Assembly (NCBI GenBank): GCA_002746275.1
Contig: NVWR01000001.1
Coordinates: forward strand, 988,397-994,546
Source: Rhodobiaceae bacterium
Lineage (GTDB): Bacteria > Pseudomonadota > Alphaproteobacteria > Parvibaculales > Parvibaculaceae
Length of the DNA: 6,150 bases
Direction: 5' to 3'
Position numbers and translations under genes: made by a program. The notes beneath the pieces were generated by a model. It ran no database searches. It was given only the letters and a program-made list of their open reading frames with translations, and was not told the DNA's origin. The first letter of the stretch is position 1. Each line of letters opens with the position of its first letter. This document shows positions 1-6,150 of the stretch, piece by piece.

Positions 1-20
1 TTGGAAAACATCTAGTGGGA

Positions 21-53
21 AGGAAGCCTCACACCCAATGTGCGAGGCTTCCT
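21..53 (-). terminator. Hairpin terminator after the racemase-like gene
   Basis: A perfect 10-bp inverted repeat, AGGAAGCCTC (21-30) and GAGGCTTCCT (44-53), with a 13-nt loop that can form a few further pairs. It begins 6 bp beyond the stop codon of the racemase-like gene. The T tract on the minus strand is weak and late (TGTTTTCC at about 3-10), so termination may be inefficient or need other factors. The stem is perfect and could also serve a gene converging from outside the window. The bases to the left of it hold nothing else I can recognise. Confidence 0.65.
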
Positions 54-59
54 CTCACT

Positions 60-713
60 TCATGCAATTGCTGCCAGAAAGCCCAGCTGCGGGCTTGAAA
101 GGATCGGCACAGGAATGTCGGCACACAGGTCTGCCGCCGGTGCCATCGAAGCCTGCGCCAGAACAATGACGTCAGCCTCCACAGCAACTTCGCGAAGTCG
201 CGCGGCGATCCCCTCGTAATAGTTCCGGCGACGCCCGCCAACAAAGTCGTCCCACACACCTTCAAAGACATGTGGGCGCACTTCAGATACGCGGCCCGAC
301 GCCGTAACCTCCTCGTCCACCAGCGACAGGGTTGGTCCTAATGTCTCTGCCAACACAGCGCACACAGCAATACGGCCACCAATCCGTGCCGCCTGTCGCA
401 CCATAGGTCGGTCAATCCGCATAACATCTGCCCCGGCAACATCTGCTGCCTCAGCAACACCGCCCAATGAGGAACAGGTACACACAATGCGCGTCGCGCC
501 CTCTTCGGCTGCTTTGTTCAGCGCCTCCGCAAGCCGAATTTCAATCGCCGTTGTCACCTGCCCCGCTTTGCGCACAGCACACAGAAGGTCCTCGCGCACG
601 ATGTGGCCAATGTCCCTGTTGGGGGCCAGCGCATCGCGTAGCGCGTTAAAGGTGGCAATGTGAGCAGGCGATGTATGAAAAAACATCAGGCTTGCAGTGC
701 GTGTGCTGGACAT
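60..713 (-). CDS. Asp/Glu racemase superfamily protein, substrate unknown
   Basis: A 217-residue cytoplasmic protein of the aspartate/glutamate racemase-like superfamily, which includes racemases, maleate isomerases and arylmalonate decarboxylases. The superfamily acts on small carboxylic acids without a cofactor. Visible marks are a conserved CTCSSLGG block with Cys78 and Cys80, the nucleophile region of the first half; a RIDRPM segment near 99-104; and LAQASMAP (185-192) followed by PILSSPQLG (203-211) in the second half. The second-half position where classical two-base racemases carry another Cys reads Gln-Ala-Ser here, so plain amino acid racemization is doubtful. The ATG at 713 is chosen because AAAGGAG lies 6 nt upstream; an in-frame GTG at 737 lies upstream of that site and is rejected. 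A strong terminator sits 27 bp before the start, so the gene is probably not simply co-transcribed with ilvD. Family assignment is fairly sure; the reaction is not. Confidence 0.85.
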   Translation of the reverse strand: MSSTRTASLMFFHTSPAHIATFNALRDALAPNRDIGHIVREDLLCAVRKAGQVTTAIEIRLAEALNKAAEEGATRIVCTCSSLGGVAEAADVAGADVMRIDRPMVRQAARIGGRIAVCAVLAETLGPTLSLVDEEVTASGRVSEVRPHVFEGVWDDFVGGRRRNYYEGIAARLREVAVEADVIVLAQASMAPAADLCADIPVPILSSPQLGFLAAIA

Positions 714-719
714 GGGGTT

Positions 720-726
720 CTCCTTT
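720..726 (-). promoter_or_regulatory. Ribosome binding site of the racemase-like gene
   Basis: AAAGGAG on the minus strand ends 6 nt before the ATG at 713. It decides between two in-frame starts: the upstream GTG at 737 lies before this site and would have the Shine-Dalgarno sequence inside its own coding region. Confidence 0.8.
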
Positions 727-740
727 AAATTCAGCACAAA

Positions 741-772
741 GAAAAAGCCCCCCGCGACTTTCGCGGGGGGCC
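741..772 (-). terminator. Strong intrinsic terminator after ilvD and the small ORF
   Basis: An 11-bp GC-rich perfect stem (747-757 with 761-771), built on six C facing six G, with a 3-nt loop. On the minus strand it is followed directly by TTTTTC (746-741). Flanking bases add a G-U and an A-U pair on the RNA. The T run is on the minus-strand side only, so it terminates leftward transcription coming from ilvD and the 47-codon ORF. It lies only 27 bp before the ATG of the racemase-like gene and so would sit in that gene's leader in any read-through transcript. Confidence 0.92.
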
Positions 773-802
773 TGACTAAGTCGGCTTGTCGCTAGATCGC
801 TT

Positions 803-946
803 TTAGGTGTGTTCAAGGCTTTTGAGTTTTGCCACCACAAGAAGGCCCGCCACGACGGTGGCAGGCTTCGCAATCGCGAGCGCGGTAGACGCAGCACAGG
901 CTATGTCCGACTGGATCGCGTACGAATATGGGGTCTGGTTGCTCAT
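803..946 (-). CDS. Small hypothetical protein, 47 aa
   Basis: I do not recognise this protein. The 47-codon frame starts at ATG 946 and ends at TAA. An in-frame TAA four codons upstream excludes a longer version. AAGAAGG (957-951) lies 4 nt before the ATG, a purine-rich Shine-Dalgarno-like site. The product starts MSNQTPYSYAIQSD. Residues 15-40 are then mostly Ala, Val, Leu and Ile, ending in GLLVVAKLKSLEHT. This could be one weak membrane segment or an amphipathic helix, broken by Lys27-Pro28. The ORF begins 43 bp after ilvD stops and ends 31 bp before the strong terminator, so it would be the last gene of the ilvD transcript. The position, start site and stop-bracketing support a real gene, but chance cannot be excluded at this length. 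Confidence 0.5.
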   Translation of the reverse strand: MSNQTPYSYAIQSDIACAASTALAIAKPATVVAGLLVVAKLKSLEHT

Positions 947-950
947 ATCG

Positions 951-957
951 CCTTCTT
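951..957 (-). promoter_or_regulatory. Ribosome binding site of the 47-aa ORF
   Basis: AAGAAGG on the minus strand with 4 nt to the ATG at 946. The spacing is slightly short. It is the main positive evidence that the small frame is translated. Confidence 0.5.
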
Positions 958-961
958 AAAC

Positions 962-974
962 CGCTCACGGAGCG
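962..974 (-). other. Small hairpin between ilvD and the 47-aa ORF
   Basis: CGCTC (962-966) and GAGCG (970-974) form a 5-bp stem with a 3-nt loop. On the minus strand two further A-T pairs are possible past a bulge, and GGTTTAAG follows. It is too weak for a confident terminator. It lies just 5' of the small ORF's ribosome binding site and may be a processing or stability element, or chance. Confidence 0.3.
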
Positions 975-989
975 TTGTCACGCCCATTT

Positions 990-2846
990 TTATTTACGTT
1001 CAATCTGTGAAACGTCCCGCACCGCCCCTTTCGAGGCGTTGGATACCATCGCTGCATAGGCCCGAAGCGCTGCAGAGACTTTGCGCGCACGGGGTTCTTT
1101 GGGGCGCCATCCGTCGGCTCCTTTGGCGTCCATCGCAGCACGACGCGCACTCAGTTCCTCATCGCTCAGCTTCACATTGATCGTGCGGTTGGGAATATCG
1201 ATCTCAATGATATCGCCTTCCTCAATCAGAGCAATGTTGCCGCCCTCGGCAGCTTCCGGGGACATATGCCCGATGCACAGACCAGAAGACCCGCCAGAAA
1301 ACCGCCCGTCGGTGATCAACGCGCAGGCTTTGCCCAGCTTCATGGATTTGAGGTAGGACGTGGGATAAAGCATTTCCTGCATGCCAGGACCGCCTTTGGG
1401 CCCTTCGTAGCGAACCACAACAACATCGCCTTCTTTGATGTCACGCGTCGTGATGCGCTTTACCGCCTCATCCTGACTTTCACAAATTCGGGCAATACCG
1501 GAAAACGTCCAGATGCTTTCATCAACGCCCGCCGTTTTCACCACGCATCCTTCTTCTGCAAGATTGCCAAAGAGAACCGCCAGGCCACCATCTTTTGTAA
1601 ACGCGTTCTCAACCGAGCGAATAACACCGCCCACCCGGTCTGTATCCAGTTCCAAAAACCGGCTCTGCTGGCTAAACGCAACAGTGGTTCGCACCCCGCC
1701 CGGCGCTGCTTTGTAGAGCGTATGAACTTCTTCCGAATTGGTACGGGTGATGTCCCAGCTATCAAGGGCGTCGCCCATTGTCGCTGAATGCACGGTCGGC
1801 ACGTCCCTGTTCAACAGACCACCCCGATCCAGCTCACCGAGGATGGACATAATACCACCGGCCCGATGAACATCTTCGATGTGAACATTGGCAACCGCTG
1901 GCGCCACTTTGGCCAGACAAGGAATTCTACGTGACATCTTGTCCATATGTTCGAGCGTGAAATCGACTTCCCCCTCCCGTGCAATCGCCAGAAGATGAAG
2001 AATGGTGTTGGTGGACCCGCCCATGGAAATATCGAGCGCCATCGCATTTTCAAACGCTTCAAACGTCGCAATACCCCGTGGGCTTGCCCGAACGTCACCC
2101 TGCTTGTAGTAGCGCTCCGTCAACTCCACAATCTGGCGCGCGGCCCGCAGGAACAGACCTTTACGATCCGCATGGGTCGCCAGAACCGTTCCATTACCAG
2201 GCAAAGCCAATCCCAAGGCTTCAGCCAGACAATTCATCGAATTGGCGGTGAACATGCCGGAGCACGATCCACATGTTGGGCAAGCATTCTGCTCGAATTC
2301 ATCCACTTCCGCGTCGGTGCGATCTGGATTGGCGGACTCGATCATCGCGTCGATCAGATCAACCGCAACCTTCTTCCCATCGATGTCCACATGGCCCGCT
2401 TCCATCGGCCCACCAGTGATGAAGATAGTCGGCACATTGAGACGCATCGTCGCCATCATCATGCCCGGCGTGATCTTGTCGCAATTCGAAATGCAGATCA
2501 TCGCGTCCGCACAGTGCGCATTGACCATGTATTCAACGGAGTCCGCAATCAGGTCACGGGACGGCAGAGAATAGAGCATCCCGTCGTGCCCCATCGCGAT
2601 ACCATCATCCACCGCAATCGTGTTGAACTCTTTAGCGACACCACCCGCCGCTTCAATCTCCCGCGCCACCAGCTGGCCAAGGTCTTTGAGATGCACATGA
2701 CCCGGCACAAATTGCGTGAACGAATTAACCACGGCAATGATCGGCTTGCCGAAATCTCCATCTTCCATGCCCGTAGCGCGCCACAAAGCGCGAGCGCCCG
2801 CCATGTTGCGGCCGTGGGTCGATGTACGTGAGCGATACGGGATCAT
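990..2846 (-). CDS. ilvD: Dihydroxy-acid dehydratase
   Basis: IlvD (EC 4.2.1.9), a cytoplasmic Fe-S enzyme, dehydrates 2,3-dihydroxyisovalerate and 2,3-dihydroxy-3-methylvalerate to the keto acid precursors of valine/leucine and isoleucine. The 618 residues match the E. coli-type length (616). Metal and cluster residues are present: Asp80-Asp81 in [10 protein letters not shown], Cys122 and Lys124 in [10 protein letters not shown], and Cys195 in [17 protein letters not shown] (277-282), [12 protein letters not shown] (478-489) and DGRFSGG (513-519) are also intact. I place the start at ATG 2846. AAGGTG lies 6 nt upstream, and the N-terminus [12 protein letters not shown] then lines up residue for residue with the E. 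coli protein. A GTG at 2855 would add three residues but overlaps the Shine-Dalgarno sequence. A terminator separates it from ilvC upstream, so it probably has its own promoter; the 47-aa ORF follows 43 bp downstream. Confidence 0.97.
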   Translation of the reverse strand: MIPYRSRTSTHGRNMAGARALWRATGMEDGDFGKPIIAVVNSFTQFVPGHVHLKDLGQLVAREIEAAGGVAKEFNTIAVDDGIAMGHDGMLYSLPSRDLIADSVEYMVNAHCADAMICISNCDKITPGMMMATMRLNVPTIFITGGPMEAGHVDIDGKKVAVDLIDAMIESANPDRTDAEVDEFEQNACPTCGSCSGMFTANSMNCLAEALGLALPGNGTVLATHADRKGLFLRAARQIVELTERYYKQGDVRASPRGIATFEAFENAMALDISMGGSTNTILHLLAIAREGEVDFTLEHMDKMSRRIPCLAKVAPAVANVHIEDVHRAGGIMSILGELDRGGLLNRDVPTVHSATMGDALDSWDITRTNSEEVHTLYKAAPGGVRTTVAFSQQSRFLELDTDRVGGVIRSVENAFTKDGGLAVLFGNLAEEGCVVKTAGVDESIWTFSGIARICESQDEAVKRITTRDIKEGDVVVVRYEGPKGGPGMQEMLYPTSYLKSMKLGKACALITDGRFSGGSSGLCIGHMSPEAAEGGNIALIEEGDIIEIDIPNRTINVKLSDEELSARRAAMDAKGADGWRPKEPRARKVSAALRAYAAMVSNASKGAVRDVSQIERK

Positions 2847-2852
2847 GTCTGT

Positions 2853-2858
2853 CACCTT
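2853..2858 (-). promoter_or_regulatory. Ribosome binding site of ilvD
   Basis: AAGGTG on the minus strand, 6 nt before the ATG at 2846. It overlaps the alternative GTG start at 2855 and thereby argues against that start. Confidence 0.65.
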
Positions 2859-2868
2859 GGTCAGTCAT

Positions 2869-2898
2869 AGTGTAGCGCTGATTAGCGCATTGGATCAA
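2869..2898 (-). promoter_or_regulatory. Candidate sigma-70 promoter of ilvD
   Basis: On the minus strand TTGATC (2898-2893, 4 of 6 consensus matches) and TACACT (2874-2869, 4 of 6) are 18 bp apart. Transcription would begin near 2862, leaving a leader of about 16 nt before the ilvD ATG. The -35 box shares its first bases with the T tract of the ilvC terminator, so termination and re-initiation would be directly abutted. Only 50 bp separate the terminator from the ATG, which makes this the best-fitting position, but the boxes are of average quality. The short leader leaves no room for a translated attenuator. Confidence 0.5.
2875..2888. promoter_or_regulatory. Dyad in the ilvD promoter spacer, possible operator
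   Basis: GCGCT GATT AGCGC is a perfect 5-bp inverted repeat with a 4-bp centre, next to the -10 box and within the 18-bp promoter spacer. The same bases also read as a direct repeat, TAGCGC TGAT TAGCGC (2873-2888), with a 10-bp period of about one helical turn. Either arrangement is typical of a repressor site, but no known regulator motif is recognised. Confidence 0.4.
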
Positions 2899-2933
2899 AA
2901 AAAGGGGCCTTCGTGAACCTCACGAAAGCCCCT
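2897..2933 (-). terminator. Intrinsic terminator of the ilvB-ilvN-ilvC unit
   Basis: The arms at 2903-2916 and 2920-2933 form a 14-bp stem around a 3-nt loop, followed on the minus strand by seven T (2903-2897). The single non-Watson-Crick position (2909/2927) is a G-U wobble in minus-strand RNA but a C-A mismatch in plus-strand RNA, so the element favours leftward transcription. It starts 28 bp after the ilvC stop codon. Confidence 0.93.
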
Positions 2934-2960
2934 ATCAATATGTGGCTAAGCGAGGTTGCT

Positions 2961-4004
<1,044 letters not shown>

Positions 4005-4006
4005 CT

Positions 4007-4023
4007 AGCGGCAGCAAGCCGCT
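4007..4023 (-). other. Hairpin in the ilvN-ilvC spacer
   Basis: AGCGGC (4007-4012) and GCCGCT (4018-4023) form a perfect 6-bp GC-rich stem with a 5-nt loop. No T run follows on the minus strand, so it is not an intrinsic terminator. It may protect or mark the ilvC end of a processed mRNA. A TTGACG box (4039-4034) lies just upstream, but I find no acceptable -10 at the proper distance, so I do not call an ilvC promoter. Confidence 0.4.
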
Positions 4024-4056
4024 CCAATCTATTCGTCAAAAACTAGTCTTCTCGCC

Positions 4057-4569
4057 TCACATGCCTTCCGCACCGCGCGCGATGGCGACGACACCCGTGC
4101 GGGAGACATCGACAAGGCCGAGCGGCCGCATCAGGTTGATAAAGGCTTCGATCTTCTCAGGTGTGCCCGTTACCTCGAACACAAATGACGTGTGGGTCGT
4201 GTCAATGACGCGTGCCCGGAAGGCATCGCAAAGCCGCAGCGCCTCAACACGCTTATCTCCCGCTGAGGTCACTTTCACCAGCGCCATTTCGCGGTTCACC
4301 GACGGCGCATCCACCGACAGGTCCACCACTTTGTGCACTGGCACAAGTCGCTCTAGCTGGGCAATGATCTGGTTAACCACAGCTGGCGTGCCAACGGTCG
4401 TAACGGTGATGCGTGACATCTGCTCAACGGCATTTACTTCAGCCACCGTCAGACTTTCAATATTATATCCCCGGCCTGAGAAAAGCCCGATAACGCGCGC
4501 CAAAACACCGGCCTCATTGTCCACAAGAACCGCCAGTACATGTCGCTCGGATTTGCTCGTCTCAGTCAT
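4057..4569 (-). CDS. ilvN: Acetolactate synthase regulatory (small) subunit
   Basis: This subunit, called ilvH or ilvN depending on the organism, binds the catalytic subunit of acetohydroxyacid synthase, raises its activity and confers valine feedback inhibition. The 170-residue product has an N-terminal ACT domain at about 10-80, with DNEAGVLARVIGLFSGRGYN, and a C-terminal ALS small-subunit domain at about 95-170 ending in GVVAIARGAEGM. Asn18, Gly21 and Asn36 match the E. coli IlvH residues linked to valine binding (Asn11, Gly14, Asn29), so feedback control is probably intact. The start is ambiguous by one codon: ATG 4569 is chosen, but a GTG at 4572 is closer to the weak AGAAG site (4583-4579; 6 rather than 9 nt). 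It lies between ilvB and ilvC in one probable operon. Its weak ribosome binding site contrasts with the stronger one of ilvC. Confidence 0.96.
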   Translation of the reverse strand: MTETSKSERHVLAVLVDNEAGVLARVIGLFSGRGYNIESLTVAEVNAVEQMSRITVTTVGTPAVVNQIIAQLERLVPVHKVVDLSVDAPSVNREMALVKVTSAGDKRVEALRLCDAFRARVIDTTHTSFVFEVTGTPEKIEAFINLMRPLGLVDVSRTGVVAIARGAEGM

Positions 4570-4593
4570 CACGTCACACTTCTAAGAAATCTC

Positions 4594-4613
4594 GGTGCCA
4601 ATGCATCAGCACC
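4594..4613 (-). other. Short inverted repeat before ilvN
   Basis: GGTGC (4594-4598) and GCACC (4609-4613) can pair around a 10-nt loop containing the palindrome ATGCAT. A second tiny hairpin, GGCT/AGCC, sits at 4619-4629. Each is weak alone. Together with the larger fold next to them they make the ilvB-ilvN spacer unusually rich in structure. Confidence 0.3.
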
Positions 4614-4627
4614 CGCCGGGCTTATAG

Positions 4628-4677
4628 CCGATTAGGGGCAAAAGGCGAACCCCTATCGGGTGTACCCCTTTGCCTAA
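4628..4677 (-). promoter_or_regulatory. Intercistronic structured element between ilvB and ilvN
   Basis: Fold 1 pairs CCGAT-T-AGGGG (4628-4638, one bulged T) with CCCCTATCGG (4650-4659): ten pairs and an 11-nt loop. Fold 2 pairs 4632-4636 with 4673-4677, 4639-4642 with 4669-4672 and 4644-4645 with 4667-4668, and can enclose a small ACCC/GGGT hairpin at 4649-4661. The two folds use overlapping bases and exclude each other. Neither is followed by a T run on the minus strand, so it is not a plain intrinsic terminator. It begins 9 bp after the ilvB stop codon. Possible roles are tuning the large:small subunit ratio, mRNA processing or a degenerate attenuator; these are inference. Confidence 0.5.
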
Positions 4678-4685
4678 AATCACGC

Positions 4686-6150
4686 CTAAACCAGCATTTT
4701 TCCCTCTTCGGTGATAGTGGGCTCATCCACACCATCTCCCAGGATCATCTCATTGTGAGCCGCTCCCGACGGGATCATTGGATAACAATTCTCCGCCGGG
4801 TCCACTTCACAGTCGAAAATAACCGGGCCTGGAGCTGCCAGCATCTCCAGTATCTTGTCATCCAGCTCGCCCGGTTTGGTCGCTCGGATCCCCGTCCCCC
4901 CATAAGCCTCCGCCAGTTTGACGAAGTCCGGCAGAGCTTCAGAGTAAGTCTGCGAGTAGCGGCTCTCATGTAGCAATTCCTGCCACTGGCGAACCATGCC
5001 CATATACTGATTGTTCACGATGAAAATCTTGACCGGCAACCTGTATTGAACAGCCGTCGACATTTCCTGCATATTCATCTGGATCGAGGCTTCCCCGGCA
5101 ATGTCGATCACCAGCGCATCTGGATTGGCAATCTGCGCTCCGATGGCAGCCGGAAATCCATAGCCCATCGTGCCCAAACCGCCTGATGTCAGCCACTGAT
5201 TGGGTTTTTGAAAATGGAAATGCTGAGCCGCCCACATCTGGTGCTGCCCGACTTCCGTCGTAATGATCGGCTCACGATCTTTGGTCAGCTCATAAAGTCG
5301 CTCAATCGCATACTGAGGCCTAATCAGCCCCTCTTTCTTCTGCACGAAAGAAAGCGATTTGCGGCCCCGCCACGTATCAATCTGGCGCCACCAGTCAGCC
5401 AGTGCGTCCTTGTTCGGCTGTGCAACTTTCGATTTCCAGATACGGATCATGTCTTCCAACACATGGGCGCAATCGCCAATGATCGGAATGTCCACGTGAA
5501 CCGTCTTGTTGATAGAGGACGGATCAATATCGATATGGATCTTCTTTGAATTTGGTGAGAACGCATCAAGCCGCCCAGTGATCCGGTCATCAAAACGCGC
5601 CCCAACGCAGATCATGACATCGCAATCATGCATCGCATTGTTGGCTTCATACGTGCCGTGCATGCCCAGCATGCCCAGCCAGTTCTTATCATCAGCCGGA
5701 AACGCTCCCAGACCCATCAGGGTTGAGGTTACCGGGTAACCAGTAATCTGGGCCAATTGGCGCAACAACTGGCTCGCTGCCGGACCTGAATTGATAACCC
5801 CGCCGCCCGTGTAAAAAATGGGCTTCTTGGCCCCTGCCATCAACTCAACCGCACGGGTGATCGCGCCCACATCCCCTTTGATCTGAGGGCGATAGGTCTT
5901 GTGCACAATATTGGCCGGCCCCTCATAGGTGCCGCTGGCAAATTGAACGTCTTTGGGAATATCGATCACAACCGGTCCGGGGCGCCCGCTGGTGGCCACA
6001 TAGAAGGCCTCGTGCATGACGCGGGTCAGCTCATCAACGCTGTTCACAAGCCAATTATGCTTTGTGCAGGGTCGCGTAATGCCCACCGTGTCGCATTCCT
6101 GAAACGCATCCGAACCGATCAGATGAGTAGCAACCTGTCCTGTCAGACAA
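4686..6150 (-). CDS. ilvB: Acetolactate synthase large subunit (5' end beyond window)
   Basis: Catalytic subunit of acetohydroxyacid synthase (EC 2.2.1.6; ilvB or ilvI by species), which condenses pyruvate with pyruvate or 2-ketobutyrate using ThDP, Mg2+ and FAD. 487 codons are visible. The frame is open to the right edge and reads CLTGQVATHLIGSDAFQECD before the internal GTG at 6086, so that GTG is not the start. About 100 N-terminal residues, including the ThDP-activating Glu, lie outside. Numbering from the first visible residue, the FAD/central domain occupies about 80-230 (VGARFDDRITG near 182-192). The C-terminal ThDP domain follows, with GLGTMGYGFPAAIGA and GEA-X24-NN (352-380), then NNQYMGMVRQWQ. 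The GDG-type motif has Glu in place of the usual metal-binding Asp. The gene ends in TAG, 116 bp before the ilvN ATG. Confidence 0.97.
   Translation of the reverse strand, partial: CLTGQVATHLIGSDAFQECDTVGITRPCTKHNWLVNSVDELTRVMHEAFYVATSGRPGPVVIDIPKDVQFASGTYEGPANIVHKTYRPQIKGDVGAITRAVELMAGAKKPIFYTGGGVINSGPAASQLLRQLAQITGYPVTSTLMGLGAFPADDKNWLGMLGMHGTYEANNAMHDCDVMICVGARFDDRITGRLDAFSPNSKKIHIDIDPSSINKTVHVDIPIIGDCAHVLEDMIRIWKSKVAQPNKDALADWWRQIDTWRGRKSLSFVQKKEGLIRPQYAIERLYELTKDREPIITTEVGQHQMWAAQHFHFQKPNQWLTSGGLGTMGYGFPAAIGAQIANPDALVIDIAGEASIQMNMQEMSTAVQYRLPVKIFIVNNQYMGMVRQWQELLHESRYSQTYSEALPDFVKLAEAYGGTGIRATKPGELDDKILEMLAAPGPVIFDCEVDPAENCYPMIPSGAAHNEMILGDGVDEPTITEEGKMLV

Noticed and set aside
646..897. 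An 83-codon minus-strand frame overlapping the small ORF, the terminator and the start of the racemase-like gene
   Set aside because: It runs through the strong terminator and into another gene's coding region in a different frame, with no good ribosome binding site and low-complexity composition. The 47-codon frame is better supported.
1947..2831. A 294-codon plus-strand frame antisense to ilvD
   Set aside because: The translation is rich in His and Arg with no family resemblance, as expected for the complement of a conserved gene. ilvD on the minus strand explains this stretch completely.
4628..4677. Intrinsic terminator after ilvB
   Set aside because: The hairpin is stable, but no T run follows on the minus strand, and the downstream gene encodes the partner subunit.
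4686..6086. GTG at 6086 as the start of acetolactate synthase
   Set aside because: The frame continues open to the window edge with conserved family sequence before this GTG, which is simply an internal valine codon.

Overview
The window is an alphaproteobacterial branched-chain amino acid (ilv) locus. Every supported gene lies on the minus strand, so the genes read from right to left. The protein sequences resemble alphaproteobacterial homologues as I know them: a short class I ketol-acid reductoisomerase, an E. coli-type Fe-S dihydroxy-acid dehydratase, and an acetolactate synthase with alphaproteobacterial C-terminal wording. Base composition looks to be in the mid-50s % GC. I cannot name the order or genus.

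In transcription order, the right end (6150-4686) is the large subunit of acetolactate synthase (ilvB/ilvI type), whose N-terminus lies outside the window. A structured spacer of about 116 bp follows, then the regulatory small subunit (ilvN/ilvH, 4569-4057), a 76-bp spacer with a small hairpin, and ketol-acid reductoisomerase (ilvC, 3980-2961). A strong intrinsic terminator (2933-2897) closes this unit. A candidate promoter partly overlaps the terminator's T tract and carries a dyad between its -35 and -10 boxes. It appears to start a second unit: dihydroxy-acid dehydratase (ilvD, 2846-990), then a 47-codon small ORF with its own ribosome binding site (946-803), then a very strong terminator (771-741). 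Only 27 bp beyond that terminator begins an Asp/Glu-racemase-superfamily gene (713-60), followed by a final hairpin (53-21).

The four ilv products perform three consecutive steps shared by valine and isoleucine (and leucine precursor) synthesis: pyruvate to acetolactate (IlvB+IlvN), acetolactate to dihydroxyisovalerate (IlvC), and dihydroxyisovalerate to ketoisovalerate (IlvD). The parallel isoleucine steps start from 2-ketobutyrate plus pyruvate. The small subunit retains the residues expected for valine feedback inhibition.

I see no mobile element, CRISPR array, tRNA, rRNA or clearly new multi-gene system. The points worth checking are regulatory or small: the alternative folds between ilvB and ilvN, the dyad in the ilvD promoter, the small ORF, the terminator placed just before the racemase-like gene, and two active-site variations.
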